From contig CAZYYM010000023.1 of the NCBI GenBank assembly GCA_964651385.1, positions 1-40,581 on the forward strand: a stretch of DNA of 40,581 bases, given 5' to 3'. Position 1 is the first letter of the stretch. Every line of letters begins with the position of its first letter. Under the pieces are notes generated by a model. The model did not search any database. It saw only the letters and a list, made by a program, of their open reading frames with translations, and was not told the DNA's origin. Shown here one piece after another: positions 16,479-26,253 of the stretch. A program made the translations under genes and the position numbers. The DNA comes from GCA-001735895 sp964651385 (lineage in GTDB: Bacteria; Pseudomonadota; Gammaproteobacteria; GCA-001735895).

Positions 16479-19109
16479 TCAAGCGGCTGCCAATTCTTCT
16501 TTACGGCTACGACGTTTTTGCGACACCACGATAAACCCCAGTAAGAGTATTGCGGGGAGATAAAAAACTTCTTTCGGTATGCGATCGGCCGGAAGTAATA
16601 CCTTGGCCACCTGGACCGGTTCGTCACCATAGTAATCGAACGATTTGCCAATTGTTTCGAAAAAAGGCGTACCCGGGAAAGGTTCTTCAATCACTGCCCG
16701 GCCATCTTCGACAACCACCGTCAGGCCTGCTTTTTGTAGCCGTTCCACTGCATCCAGCGGTTGGCCGAGATTAACCAGTATGGTAGTGGAGGTTACTTCA
16801 CCACTGTCGAAATCGGGGCCACTCACCACGATAGTGATATTGCCATTCGGGGAAACGTCATCAACCACACTGTAAACTTTACCGGGATCATAACTGTCAT
16901 AGGGAGGTGATATCTGATCCAGCCAGTACCCCGGTCGAAACAGCGTAAAAGCAATGAGTAAAAATGCCACCGATTCCCATTTACGGTTACGCGTAAACAT
17001 ATAACCCTGTGTCGCCGATGCAAACAACATCATCGCGACCGCCCCCACCGCAAAGACAAATACAGCCTTCAGCGGCGTCACATCGATAAGTAATAATTCG
17101 GTATTGAAAATAAACAGGAAAGGCAACAGGGCCGTTCTGATATCGTAGGTAAAACCCTGGATACCGGTCTTAACCGGATCCCCTTTCGAAATCGCCGCCG
17201 CCGCGAAAGCGGCGAGTCCCACCGGCGGTGTATCGTCAGCGAGTATGCCAAAATAAAACACAAAGAGATGAACGGCAATTAACGGCACCAACAAGCCTGA
17301 CTTGGCGCCAAGCACAATAATAACCGGCGCCATCAGTGACGACACGACTATATAATTTGCGGTAGTCGGCAGCCCCATACCGAGAACCAAACTCATTAAC
17401 GCGACCAGAATCAACATGATGATCAGACTGCCACCGGAGAGATACTCCACAAACTCGCCGACTACCTGATGTGCGCCGGTGAGTGATATCGAGCCGATGA
17501 TGACACCCGCCGCTGCAGTCGCAATCGCGATCGATATCATATTACGCGCACCGGCAATCATACCTTCAATCCAGTCACGGACACCCAGTTTAAATTCACC
17601 CGGGAGATCTCCCGTGCCACGCATGATGGCCTTCAGCGGTCGTTGTGTCAGCGTTACCACAATCATTGCCAGACAGGCATAAAAAGCCGATAAGTGTGCC
17701 GATAGTTTGTCAGGTGTCGGCAGAATGCACCACAGCAGCAATACAATGGGTAACAGGTAATGCAGACCCGTAACTGCCGTTGCACCCGCCGGTGGCAACT
17801 CCAATAGCGGGGCATCGGGGTCCTCTACTTCGAGATCCGGACGTTTTGACGCAATCCATAGTAATACCACATAAGCCGCAGCCAAAACCACGATGACATA
17901 CGCCAGCGTGAAGTCCGGAAACTCACTGGATATCCAGCTTTTAACCATATGTACCAGACCGACCAGCACCGCCACCCCTATAAATCCGCTGAGTACACCG
18001 ATTAATTTCGTCGTAAGGCTTAACGACGACGGTAGCTTCGGCAAGCCGCGCAAGTCCAGCTTGCAGGCTTCGAGATGGACGATATAAACCAGCGCGATGT
18101 ACGAAATCAGCGCTGGTACCAGTGCGTGCCTCAGAATGTCGGTATAGGCAATTCCGGTAAACTCGGCAATCAAAAAAGCGGCTGCCCCCATCACTGGCGG
18201 CATCAACTGGCCATTAGTCGATGAAGCTACTTCGATGGCGCCCGCCTTCTCTGGCGAGAGTCCGGTTTTTTTCATCAATGGAATGGTAAAGGTACCGGTA
18301 GTCACCGTATTCGCAATCGAGGAGCCTGAATATAGGCCACTCATCGCCGAAGCAATGACCGCCGCTTTGGCCGGTCCACCACGCAAATGACCGAGCAGTG
18401 CGAAGGCAATTTTAATAAAATAGGCGCCTGCACCCGCTTTTTCCAGAATGGCGCCAAATAGCACGAAGAGGAATATGGTTTGTGCAGAAACTTCCAATGG
18501 TTTGCCGAATATGCCCTCTTCCTGCATCCAGAAATGCCACATACCTTTGACAAATGAGGCCCCACCCCAGTTGCCACCACCGATAAAAACGTAGGCGGCC
18601 AGCACCGACGCGACAATAATGAGGGGTAGCCCGAGTGAACGAAAAATCGACAGGGTCAGGACGAACATACCAATCACAGCAATGGTCATGTCATAACGAA
18701 TGTATTCGTGCACGAAATCACCGGCACGCTCGGCAATATTCGTATTCATGACCAGCATATAGAAGATGGCGCCCGTACCCAGCAGGATCAACACCCAATC
18801 GTAAATGGGGATACTGTTTTTCGAGCTGGATTTCGTTAGCGGATATGCCAGAGTGACCAAAACCAGGGCAAATGCCAAATGTATTTTCCGAGATATCGAG
18901 AGGTTGGCGATAAAATAGAAAAAATCGACGCCTAAGGTCGAGGATAACATGGAGGGTATCGGGGATGCGGCATATAGGTGATAAATCGCCCAAAGTAAAC
19001 AGATGTAGGGAATCAGGTTTTTCTGCCAACCGACCAAATTGCGCGCGCCGGTATCGAATTCGGCGACCAGTTCTTCAGCAGATTTATCGCTGTGCTTATT
19101 TCCAGCCAT
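16479..19109 (-). CDS. TAXI-type TRAP transporter fused permease (DctQM) with DUF3394-like tail
   Basis: An 876-residue inner-membrane protein combining the small (4-helix) and large (12-helix) TRAP permease subunits, as is usual for TAXI systems. Large-subunit motifs are visible: SAMSGLYSGSSIANTVTTGTFTIPLMKK, ASSTNGQLMPPVMGAAAFLIAEFTG and the matching second-half GMGLPTTANYIV and LADDTPPVGLAAFAAA. After the last core helix a ~120-residue periplasmic-like region (VDDVSPNGNITIVVSG...DAVERLQKAGL) and a final helix resemble the DUF3394 extension found in this subgroup. A strong ribosome binding site (GAGGAGG) precedes ATG 19109. Import would be driven by a Na+ or H+ gradient with the binding protein encoded just upstream. 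Confidence 0.93.
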   Translation of the reverse strand: MAGNKHSDKSAEELVAEFDTGARNLVGWQKNLIPYICLLWAIYHLYAASPIPSMLSSTLGVDFFYFIANLSISRKIHLAFALVLVTLAYPLTKSSSKNSIPIYDWVLILLGTGAIFYMLVMNTNIAERAGDFVHEYIRYDMTIAVIGMFVLTLSIFRSLGLPLIIVASVLAAYVFIGGGNWGGASFVKGMWHFWMQEEGIFGKPLEVSAQTIFLFVLFGAILEKAGAGAYFIKIAFALLGHLRGGPAKAAVIASAMSGLYSGSSIANTVTTGTFTIPLMKKTGLSPEKAGAIEVASSTNGQLMPPVMGAAAFLIAEFTGIAYTDILRHALVPALISYIALVYIVHLEACKLDLRGLPKLPSSLSLTTKLIGVLSGFIGVAVLVGLVHMVKSWISSEFPDFTLAYVIVVLAAAYVVLLWIASKRPDLEVEDPDAPLLELPPAGATAVTGLHYLLPIVLLLWCILPTPDKLSAHLSAFYACLAMIVVTLTQRPLKAIMRGTGDLPGEFKLGVRDWIEGMIAGARNMISIAIATAAAGVIIGSISLTGAHQVVGEFVEYLSGGSLIIMLILVALMSLVLGMGLPTTANYIVVSSLMAPVIIVLGAKSGLLVPLIAVHLFVFYFGILADDTPPVGLAAFAAAAISKGDPVKTGIQGFTYDIRTALLPFLFIFNTELLLIDVTPLKAVFVFAVGAVAMMLFASATQGYMFTRNRKWESVAFLLIAFTLFRPGYWLDQISPPYDSYDPGKVYSVVDDVSPNGNITIVVSGPDFDSGEVTSTTILVNLGQPLDAVERLQKAGLTVVVEDGRAVIEEPFPGTPFFETIGKSFDYYGDEPVQVAKVLLPADRIPKEVFYLPAILLLGFIVVSQKRRSRKEELAAA

Positions 19110-19211
19110 CGTTCCAGCCTCCTCAATCGCGGTGAAGCTATATTTTTTCGATCAGCTGTGCCGACCAGTCTCCACTCGTTTAATTTTAATGTCGGTGTTT
19201 TAAACCGAAAA

Positions 19212-19235
19212 ACGGCCGGTCAGAGGACCGGCCGT
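19212..19235 (-). terminator. Attenuator/terminator between TRAP binding-protein and permease genes
   Basis: A 10-base GC-rich perfect stem (ACGGCCGGTC / GACCGGCCGT) with a 4-base loop, followed on the minus strand by TTTTT. It lies 20 bases after the binding-protein stop and ~100 bases before the permease start. It would limit permease transcription relative to the binding protein, the same design as in the liv operon. Confidence 0.85.
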
Positions 19236-19254
19236 GGGAACTATAATTGACTGA

Positions 19255-20223
19255 TTACATCCAGCCGCGTTCTTTGTAGTATTTGACAGCACCCCGATGG
19301 ATCGGCGCCGATAAAGAATCAGTAATCATTTCTTTTTCTTTCAAATTAGCAAAGGCAGGATGCAGTTTTTTGAAATCGGCGAAATTGTCGAATACCGCCT
19401 TAACAATGGTATAAACCACGTTGTCAGGTACATCCGCGCTAGTGACAAAGGTGGCGCCAACACCAAAAGTCTGGATATCCCGGTCGTTGTTATACATTCC
19501 AGCAGGAATAGTAGCCTTACGATAAAATGAGTTGTCCGCGACTAGCTTGTCAATAGCCGGACCTTTGACATCGACCAGATGCGCCGCACAGCTCGCTAGC
19601 GATTCCTGAGTCAATGCAGAAGGATGTCCAACCAGCCAGAAATAAGCATCGATCTTATCGTCACAGACTGCCTGCCCGGTTTCTGCCGATTTCATCTCGG
19701 CGGCAAGTTTCAAATCGCTGCGCTTCCAGCCCAGTGCTTCCTCGATAACTTCCCAGGTTCCGCGAGTACCCGAACCCGGGTTACCGATATTCATACGCTT
19801 GCCCTTGACGTCGGTTAACTGCTTGATGCCCGAATCATCTCGCGCAATAACTGTTACCGGCTCCGGGTGTACCGAAAATACCGCTCTTAACTTTGAAAAT
19901 TTTCCCTTGCCCTTAAACTTTGACGTTCCGTTATAGGCATGATACTGCCAGTCTGACTGAGCAACACCAAACTCCAGTTCGCCGGCGCGAATCGTATTGA
20001 TGTTGTAAATGGATCCACCGGTTGATTCCGCTGAACAGCGGATGCCGTGTTTTTTTCGATTTTTATTCACCAGACGACATATGGCGCCGCCGGTTGGGTA
20101 ATAAACCCCGGTTACACCGCCAGTACCGATCGAAACAAACTGCTGGCTGGCGGCGATGGCCGAGCCGGTTGTCAATGAGGTTACTACGAGCGAAGCCATA
20201 GCAATAGTGCTTAACACTTTCAT
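19255..20223 (-). CDS. TAXI family TRAP transporter solute-binding protein
   Basis: A 322-residue periplasmic binding protein with a signal peptide (MKVLSTIAMASLVV..., cleavage near AIAASQQF). The opening FVSIGTGGVTGVYYPTGGAICRLVN is the hallmark of the TAXI (TRAP-associated extracytoplasmic immunogenic) family, and NIGNPGSGTRGTWE is the conserved central motif. Family members bind glutamate, C4/C5-dicarboxylates or other acids; the ligand here is not known. AAGGAGATAATT precedes ATG 20223, a strong ribosome binding site. It is first in the TRAP operon. Confidence 0.93.
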   Translation of the reverse strand: MKVLSTIAMASLVVTSLTTGSAIAASQQFVSIGTGGVTGVYYPTGGAICRLVNKNRKKHGIRCSAESTGGSIYNINTIRAGELEFGVAQSDWQYHAYNGTSKFKGKGKFSKLRAVFSVHPEPVTVIARDDSGIKQLTDVKGKRMNIGNPGSGTRGTWEVIEEALGWKRSDLKLAAEMKSAETGQAVCDDKIDAYFWLVGHPSALTQESLASCAAHLVDVKGPAIDKLVADNSFYRKATIPAGMYNNDRDIQTFGVGATFVTSADVPDNVVYTIVKAVFDNFADFKKLHPAFANLKEKEMITDSLSAPIHRGAVKYYKERGWM

Positions 20224-20469
20224 AATTATCTCCTTAAGTTGTGGTGCCGATTAGTTGTTGTTAGAGTGGCAAGGAGCTTCGGCAGCTCACTTGCCGCGAA
20301 AAACCTGGTGGTTTGCAACCATTGTAAGATTGATAAACATAAAGTCAAACTTCTGCCATTTTCACTACATTCGACTAAAATGCCGGCTCTAACTTCGGAC
20401 ATTATGACAAGTTACCTGCCACCCACTAGATAAGAGCTACGACGGGTCATCGCTACAGAAGAATCTCGA

Positions 20470-21093
20470 TCAGGTTGGCGCACCTCGATAGTAATGCCAC
20501 AGAAACAGACTTCCGGCGCTTCGCCACGGAGACCAGTGCTCTACAATATCACGGGCCTCCTTCTCATTCGGTCGTGTATCGAGGCTTTTAAGTTTTTGCA
20601 GCGCGACCTGCAAAGCCAGATCATTGGCCGGAAAAATATCGACGCGTTGCAGGGAAAACATCAAATATATTTCGGCACTCCAGAGGCCGAATCCACGTAA
20701 GCTTGTAATTGCCCGAGTCGCGGCCAGATCGTCCATTTCGACAAGAGCATCGACATCCAGCGAGCCTTCGACTATCGCTTTTGCCAGGCCCTGCGCATAT
20801 TCCGCCTTTCTGTTCGAAAGGCCCGCAGTACGTAACTCATCAAAGGACACCTTTAACAGGGAATCCGCCCGCATTTCCGGTACCAAGGCGTACAGCCGGC
20901 GCATAATTGCCCTGGCGGCTTCGGTAGAAATCTGCTGACCGACGAGTGTTGAAAGAAAGGTTTCAAAACCGACTGGGCGAATCCTCGGCGGTGGATAACC
21001 ATAGCTGCCCAGAGCCTTATTCACATCATCATCAACTTCCGAAATACAATTCAAGTGTTCAATTATTTTTTGTTGGTCCAATAAATTGCTCAC
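20470..21093 (-). CDS. DNA-3-methyladenine glycosylase II (AlkA-like, HhH-GPD)
   Basis: Base-excision repair glycosylase that removes alkylated purines. The HhH element LRGFGLWSAEIYLMFSL is followed by DIFPANDLALQ, whose Asp (residue ~158 from the chosen start) is the catalytic aspartate of the superfamily. STLVGQQISTEAARAIMRRL is the typical helix before it. I chose GTG 21093, giving 207 residues, because the open frame upstream crosses the divergent DUF1330 gene and has no family similarity. No clear ribosome binding site supports this start. The N-terminal domain of E. coli AlkA is absent, as in many short bacterial homologs. Confidence 0.87.
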   Translation of the reverse strand: MSNLLDQQKIIEHLNCISEVDDDVNKALGSYGYPPPRIRPVGFETFLSTLVGQQISTEAARAIMRRLYALVPEMRADSLLKVSFDELRTAGLSNRKAEYAQGLAKAIVEGSLDVDALVEMDDLAATRAITSLRGFGLWSAEIYLMFSLQRVDIFPANDLALQVALQKLKSLDTRPNEKEARDIVEHWSPWRSAGSLFLWHYYRGAPT

Positions 21094-21147
21094 ATATTTG
21101 GTGATAGTATTACCATCAAACCATTGAATTACAACCCGGAGATACCC

Positions 21148-21444
21148 ATGCCCGCCTACTGGATCGCCCACGTCGATGTAACCGACGCCAATGCCTACAG
21201 CGAATACGCCAAACGTGCAACAACGGCTATCGAAGCCCATGGTGGAGAATTCCTTGCGCGTGCTACCCGCACGGTCTGGCTCGAAGGCAAAGAGCGTGCT
21301 CGTAATGTGGTAGTGCGTTTTCCCAGTGTAGCAGACGCTGAACGCTGCTATCGATCAGAGGCTTATCAGCAGGCATTCAGCTTTGCAAAAAATGCCGCCG
21401 TGCGCGATCTTTGCATCGTTGAGGGTAACCAGCCAAAAAATTAG
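21148..21444 (+). CDS. DUF1330 domain protein
   Basis: A 98-residue single-domain protein of the dimeric alpha/beta-barrel fold. PAYWIAHVDVTDANAYSEYAK at the start and the FPSVADAERCYRSEAYQ segment are diagnostic for DUF1330. The biochemical role of the family is not established. I chose ATG 21148 over the in-frame ATG at 21124 because the family begins at M-P-A-Y-W. It is divergent from the glycosylase gene with 54 bases between. Confidence 0.9.
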   Translation: MPAYWIAHVDVTDANAYSEYAKRATTAIEAHGGEFLARATRTVWLEGKERARNVVVRFPSVADAERCYRSEAYQQAFSFAKNAAVRDLCIVEGNQPKN

Positions 21445-21655
21445 TCATTATTTCTGTAGAAATAAAAAACTTAACTAAACTCGAAGACTACCGATAACAG
21501 AAACAGCCGGGAATTTCCGGCGCGACCGGATCGTCTCTAGTACGGGTGATTAGAGGAAGTCCCGTTTATTCAAGAGTTAAGATACTTTCGATTCGAGTCG
21601 CGCATGGCTTCCCAATATCGATTAACTCATGTGAGATTCCTCGGGATTACATCAG

Positions 21656-24634
21656 ATGGCTACGAAACAAACTAACTGGACGCTGAAAAAAAAGCTTTTA
21701 CTAGCCTTTTTAAGCGTAGGACTAATACCGCTTATTATCGGCGGGCTCATCGCCAACAATCAGGCCGGTCATGCTCTGGAAAACGCCGCTTTTAACCATC
21801 TCGAATCGGTCCGGGATATTAAACGTGGCGAAATCGAAAATTATTTTCAACTTATTCACGATCAGATACTGACGCTGTCGGAAAGTTCAAGCACCATCTT
21901 TGCCATGAATACGCTGAAAAGGGCCTTTCATAGCGAAAAAGACCTGGAAAAGATAACACCGCAAAGACTTGAAGATGCTCGAAAAGCATTAAAGGACTAC
22001 TACCAGAACCAGTATGGTGCGGAATATCAGAATCAAACCGGTAAGAACATCAACACGGCGGCACTCATGCCATCAGAAGATATCGTGATGTATCGTCAGT
22101 TTCGTTACATCGCCGAAAACCCGAACCCGCTGGGAGAAAAACACCAACTCGATCACGCACCATTGCAGGGAGAACGATATGATCGGGTACATCGCAACTA
22201 TCATCCAGGTTTTCGAAACTTTCTGCAAAAATTCGGTTACTACGACATATTTCTGGTCGATCCCGATACCGGCCATATCGTCTATTCCGTATTCAAGGAA
22301 CTCGATTATGGCACCAGCCTGCTCACCGGTCCCTATAAAGATACCAACTTTGCTCGCGCTTTCCGACGCGCGCGCGACGCAGGAAATAAAGATGCGGTCA
22401 TACTCGAGGATTTCGAGCCTTACAGCCCATCGTACCAGGCGGCAGCTTCTTTTATCGCATCACCGATTTATGACAAAAGCAAACTGGCCGGCGTCCTCAT
22501 TTTCCAGATGCCGGTAGGCCGTATCAATGAAATCATGACGACCGATGCCGGAATGGGCAAAACCGGTGAAACCTACCTGCTGGGGGGTGATCATTTAATG
22601 CGCTCGCAGTCGCGTTTCAGCGAAGAAAACACGGTTGGTAAACTCAAGATCGATACCATTGCAGTCGATGAAGTACTCACCGGTAAAACCGATCAAAAGA
22701 TTATCACCGATTACAGGGGCGCCGAGGTCCTGTCCTCCTATACCCCGGTCAACATCGACGGCCTGAAATGGGGTGTGATAGCCGAAATCGACAAAGACGA
22801 AGCATTTGCGACCGAGACAGCGCTTCACACGACCCTGATCACTGTGGCAATCCTTGCAATTCTGGCCGTACTGGGTATTTCCTTCCTGCTGGTTCGCAAT
22901 GTGCTCAGACAACTGGGTGGCGATCCCGGCGAAATTCAAAAAATCGCCGAAGCCATTGCCGATAACGACCTGGCAATTGACTTAAAGGCACCCGACCAGG
23001 CCAGCGGTGTTTATGCGTCGATGTCGCAAATGCGCGACAATCTGCGTGAATCGATTGAACGTGATCGGCAACAGGCCGAAGAAAGTTCGCGTATCAAGCA
23101 GGCGCTGGATAATTCCAGCACCAATGTCATGGTGGCCGATGTGGATAATAATATTATCTATGTAAACGATGCACTGGTCGGCATGTTTAGCGAAATCGAA
23201 GACGATATCCGTCAGGACTTACCCGGATTCAACGTCAGGGAACTGATCGGCACCAACATCGATAAATTTCACAAAAACCCGGCCCACCAGATCAATTTGC
23301 TGAAAAACCTCAGTCCGAAGCACAATGCCCAATTTGTTGTTGGCGGTCAAACCATGGCCTTTATCGCCAACCCGATAATTGACGACAACCAGCAACGCCT
23401 CGGAACGGTTGTCGAATGGGTAAACCGTACCGCTGAAGTCGCCATTCAGAAAGATATCGGTTTATTGATCGACGCGGCGCAAAACGGTGATTTATCCAAA
23501 CGTATGGATCTTGCCGGCAAACAGGACTTCTTCCTGACACTATCGCAGGGTATGAACCAGTTGCTCGAAACCTCATCCCAGGTATTCGAACAGATTGCTC
23601 AGGTGATGAGCGGCTTGTCCGACGGCAACCTACAACGCCAGATGGAAGGTGATCACTCGGGTACATTCGAAAACGTGCAGGGCAATGTCAACTCGACCAT
23701 CCAGTCGCTGCGAGAAATTGTCGGTAACATTCGTTCGTCGGCAGACCTGATTACAACCGGCTCAGATGAAATCTCCAGCGGCAATAACAGCCTGTCTTCT
23801 CGCACCGAGCAACAGGCCGCCAGCCTCGAAGAGACTGCGAGCGCGATGGAAGAACTCACTTCGACTGTTCGTCAAAATGCCGATAACGCACAACAGGCCA
23901 ATCAACTCGCGGACAGCGCACGACAAACCGCACAAAGCGGTGGGGAAGTCGTCAGCAATGCGGTGACGGCAATGGATGAAATCAATCATGCCAGTAACAA
24001 AATTGCCGAAATTATCGGCGTGATTGATGACATAGCCTTCCAGACCAATTTACTCGCGCTCAACGCCAGCGTCGAAGCGGCTCGCGCAGGTGACCAGGGC
24101 CGGGGATTTGCCGTAGTCGCCACCGAGGTTCGAAATCTGGCGCAACGCAGCGCCACCGCCGCCAAGGAAATCAAGGATCTGATACAGGATAGTGTCGACA
24201 AGGTTGGCGCTGGCGCTACACTGGTGAATGAATCGGGCGAAGCGCTCGAAAACATTGTCGCCTCGGTGATGAAAGTTGGCGATATTGTGGCTGAAATCGC
24301 CACTGCCAGTCAGGAGCAGGCTACCGGCATCGACGAGGTCAACAAGACCATATCGAACCTCGACGATTTAACCCAGCAAAATGCGGCACTCGCCGAAGAA
24401 ACCTCCGCGGCCAGCGTCTCGATGAATCAACATGCCCGTGAAATGGTCAGTCTGGTGGATTTTTTCAAGGTCGACAACCAGCAAAAAACGATTCGTGCGC
24501 TGGAATCGACCAAAAAGCAGGAACCGCCAAAACCAGCAAAAGCGAAAACACCTAAACCGGCAGCAGCGCCTAAAATGGCGATCGTCAATCAATCACCGGT
24601 TAACGATAATGACGAGGACTGGGAAGAGTTCTGA
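21656..24634 (+). CDS. Methyl-accepting chemotaxis protein with Cache-type sensor, PAS domain and C-terminal pentapeptide
   Basis: A 992-residue chemoreceptor. TM1 is at ~14-33, a large periplasmic region at ~34-390 looks like a double-Cache sensor, TM2 is at ~392-413, and RQLGGDP (~417-423) opens the HAMP linker. A PAS-like domain (~480-595, NVMVADVDNNIIYVNDA) and a second HAMP-like stretch follow. The MCP signalling domain (~700-930) has the conserved hairpin tip GFAVVATEVRNLAQRSA near 818. The tail is a Lys/Ala/Pro-rich linker ending in DWEEF, which fits the x-W-x-x-F tether for CheR/CheB. The periplasmic domain senses an unknown small molecule. No che genes are in the window, so it is an orphan receptor. 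Confidence 0.93.
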   Translation: MATKQTNWTLKKKLLLAFLSVGLIPLIIGGLIANNQAGHALENAAFNHLESVRDIKRGEIENYFQLIHDQILTLSESSSTIFAMNTLKRAFHSEKDLEKITPQRLEDARKALKDYYQNQYGAEYQNQTGKNINTAALMPSEDIVMYRQFRYIAENPNPLGEKHQLDHAPLQGERYDRVHRNYHPGFRNFLQKFGYYDIFLVDPDTGHIVYSVFKELDYGTSLLTGPYKDTNFARAFRRARDAGNKDAVILEDFEPYSPSYQAAASFIASPIYDKSKLAGVLIFQMPVGRINEIMTTDAGMGKTGETYLLGGDHLMRSQSRFSEENTVGKLKIDTIAVDEVLTGKTDQKIITDYRGAEVLSSYTPVNIDGLKWGVIAEIDKDEAFATETALHTTLITVAILAILAVLGISFLLVRNVLRQLGGDPGEIQKIAEAIADNDLAIDLKAPDQASGVYASMSQMRDNLRESIERDRQQAEESSRIKQALDNSSTNVMVADVDNNIIYVNDALVGMFSEIEDDIRQDLPGFNVRELIGTNIDKFHKNPAHQINLLKNLSPKHNAQFVVGGQTMAFIANPIIDDNQQRLGTVVEWVNRTAEVAIQKDIGLLIDAAQNGDLSKRMDLAGKQDFFLTLSQGMNQLLETSSQVFEQIAQVMSGLSDGNLQRQMEGDHSGTFENVQGNVNSTIQSLREIVGNIRSSADLITTGSDEISSGNNSLSSRTEQQAASLEETASAMEELTSTVRQNADNAQQANQLADSARQTAQSGGEVVSNAVTAMDEINHASNKIAEIIGVIDDIAFQTNLLALNASVEAARAGDQGRGFAVVATEVRNLAQRSATAAKEIKDLIQDSVDKVGAGATLVNESGEALENIVASVMKVGDIVAEIATASQEQATGIDEVNKTISNLDDLTQQNAALAEETSAASVSMNQHAREMVSLVDFFKVDNQQKTIRALESTKKQEPPKPAKAKTPKPAAAPKMAIVNQSPVNDNDEDWEEF

Positions 24635-24660
24635 TTTAACCGGAATCGGCAAGATAAAAA

Positions 24661-24687
24661 AACGGCAACCGTAAAATGGTTGCCGTT
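24661..24687. terminator. Probable bidirectional terminator between chemoreceptor and amtB
   Basis: A 10-base perfect inverted repeat (AACGGCAACC / GGTTGCCGTT) with a 7-base loop between two convergent genes. On the minus strand it is followed by seven T, serving amtB; on the plus strand it is followed by TTATTTATT, weaker but usable for the chemoreceptor gene. Confidence 0.85.
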
Positions 24688-24697
24688 ATTTATTCGT

Positions 24698-25915
24698 TTA
24701 GAAGTTGTAACCCTTCTCGTCGTGGGAAACCAGATCCAGACCTTCGGTTTCAGACTCTTCGTCGACGCGCAGATCTACAAAGCGCGATACCAGTTTCAGA
24801 ATAGCGTAAGTCGCAACTGCCGTCCAAACCAGCGTCGCCAAAACACCGGCTAGCTGAACACCGAGTTGTCCGACTATAGACCTGCCATCGGCCAGTCCCG
24901 CACCACCCAGACTTGACGCAACAAAGATACCGGCCATTAAGGTTCCAAAAACTCCACCAACACCGTGCACTGGAAAAACATCCAGCGAGTCATCGATATG
25001 TAGCGTATTTTTAATGGTTATTGTCGCGAAATAACAGATATTACCCGCAGCAAAGCCTATCAACAGTGCAGCCATCGGTCCGACATATCCCGATGCTGGC
25101 GTTATTGTACCGAGACCGGCCACCATGCCGGTTACAACTCCCAGTACAGATGGCTTGCCGAAACGTATCCATTCAATCATCATCCAGGTGAAAGCACCCG
25201 TCGCTGCACTGATATGGGTGACCAGCATTGCCATACCGGCATCACCACCTGCACTTAAAGCGCTGCCTGCATTAAACCCGAACCAGCCTACCCAGAGCAT
25301 ACCCGCACCGGTTACCGTCATGGTCATGTTATGCGGCATCATCGCCGTTTTTGGAAAGCCTTTGCGGTTGCCGATCACCATTGCTGTGACGATTGCCGCG
25401 ACACCCGCAGTAATATGCACAACGGTGCCGCCGGCATAATCGAGCAGGCCCATCTGGCCGAGCCAGCCACCACCCCAGACCCAGTGACAAATCGGCAGAT
25501 AAACCACCAGCAACCAGAAAATAGTGAATAATAATATGGCCGAAAAACGCATGCGTTCGGCAAATCCACCGACTACCAACGCCGGAGTAATGATCGCGAA
25601 AGTCAGCTGAAACATGCTGAAAACGGATTCCGGTATAGAGCCACGCAACGATTCACGGCTCACCCCGGAGAGAAATACCTGTGACAGACCGCCCCACCAA
25701 TCATTACCAGCACCGCCATCGCCGAAAGCGATGCTATACCCCACCAGCACCCAGACGATAGTTGCGATACAGGTTATCGCGAAACACTGCATAAGCACCG
25801 ACAGTACGTTTTTACTACGCACCAAACCACCGTAGAACAACGCCAGACCAGGCAGGGTCATGAACAAAACCAAAGCGGTAGAGGTTAATATCCAGGCCGT
25901 ATCGGCACCATTCAT
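24698..25915 (-). CDS. amtB: Ammonium transporter AmtB
   Basis: A 405-residue, 11-helix ammonium channel of the inner membrane. Recognisable are the opening ALVLFMTLPGLALFYGGLVRSKN, the ammonium-transporter signature region LDYAGGTVVHITAG with the first pore His, and FPVHGVGGVFGTLMAG with the second. The signal peptide seen in E. coli AmtB is lacking, as in many homologs. The C-terminal cytoplasmic tail (about 30 residues) is the usual GlnK contact site. Its ATG overlaps the glnK stop (TAATG), the classic glnK-amtB arrangement. Confidence 0.96.
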   Translation of the reverse strand: MNGADTAWILTSTALVLFMTLPGLALFYGGLVRSKNVLSVLMQCFAITCIATIVWVLVGYSIAFGDGGAGNDWWGGLSQVFLSGVSRESLRGSIPESVFSMFQLTFAIITPALVVGGFAERMRFSAILLFTIFWLLVVYLPICHWVWGGGWLGQMGLLDYAGGTVVHITAGVAAIVTAMVIGNRKGFPKTAMMPHNMTMTVTGAGMLWVGWFGFNAGSALSAGGDAGMAMLVTHISAATGAFTWMMIEWIRFGKPSVLGVVTGMVAGLGTITPASGYVGPMAALLIGFAAGNICYFATITIKNTLHIDDSLDVFPVHGVGGVFGTLMAGIFVASSLGGAGLADGRSIVGQLGVQLAGVLATLVWTAVATYAILKLVSRFVDLRVDEESETEGLDLVSHDEKGYNF

Positions 25916-26253
25916 TACAATGCACTCCCGCCGGATTCGCTGGTACGCACGCGAATGGCATTTTCCAGCGATGAAATAAATATTTTCCCGTCTCCGATTT
26001 TACCGGTACGCGCCGACTCGATGATTGCATCGACAACTGGATCGACCTGCTCATCTTCGACCGCGATTTCGATTTTCATCTTGGGGATGTAATCGACTAC
26101 ATATTCGGCCCCACGATAAAGCTCCGTATGGCCCTTTTGCCGACCAAATCCTTTAACTTCATAGACAGTTAAGCCATTGATACCTATATCGGACAAGGCC
26201 ATTCGAACATCGTCGAGTTTGAATGGTTTGATGATTGCAGCGATGAGTTTCAA
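25915..26253 (-). CDS. glnK: Nitrogen regulatory PII protein GlnK
   Basis: The 112-residue product has all PII features: MKLIAAIIKPFKLDDVR, the T-loop GRQKGHTELYRGAEY with the uridylylation Tyr51, and the ATP/2-oxoglutarate-binding KIGDGKIFI. It would block AmtB when nitrogen is plentiful. The start codon is TTG (26251-26253), preceded by GGGAG at 6 bases. It overlaps amtB by one base. A GG...TTGC element about 90 bases upstream resembles a sigma-54 promoter but with spacing one base too long. Confidence 0.96.
   Translation of the reverse strand: MKLIAAIIKPFKLDDVRMALSDIGINGLTVYEVKGFGRQKGHTELYRGAEYVVDYIPKMKIEIAVEDEQVDPVVDAIIESARTGKIGDGKIFISSLENAIRVRTSESGGSAL

Noticed and set aside
21505..21525. 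Small inverted repeat GCCGGG-AATT-TCCGGC before the chemoreceptor gene
   Set aside because: Short stem, no T-run, no match to a known riboswitch or regulator site that I can recognise.
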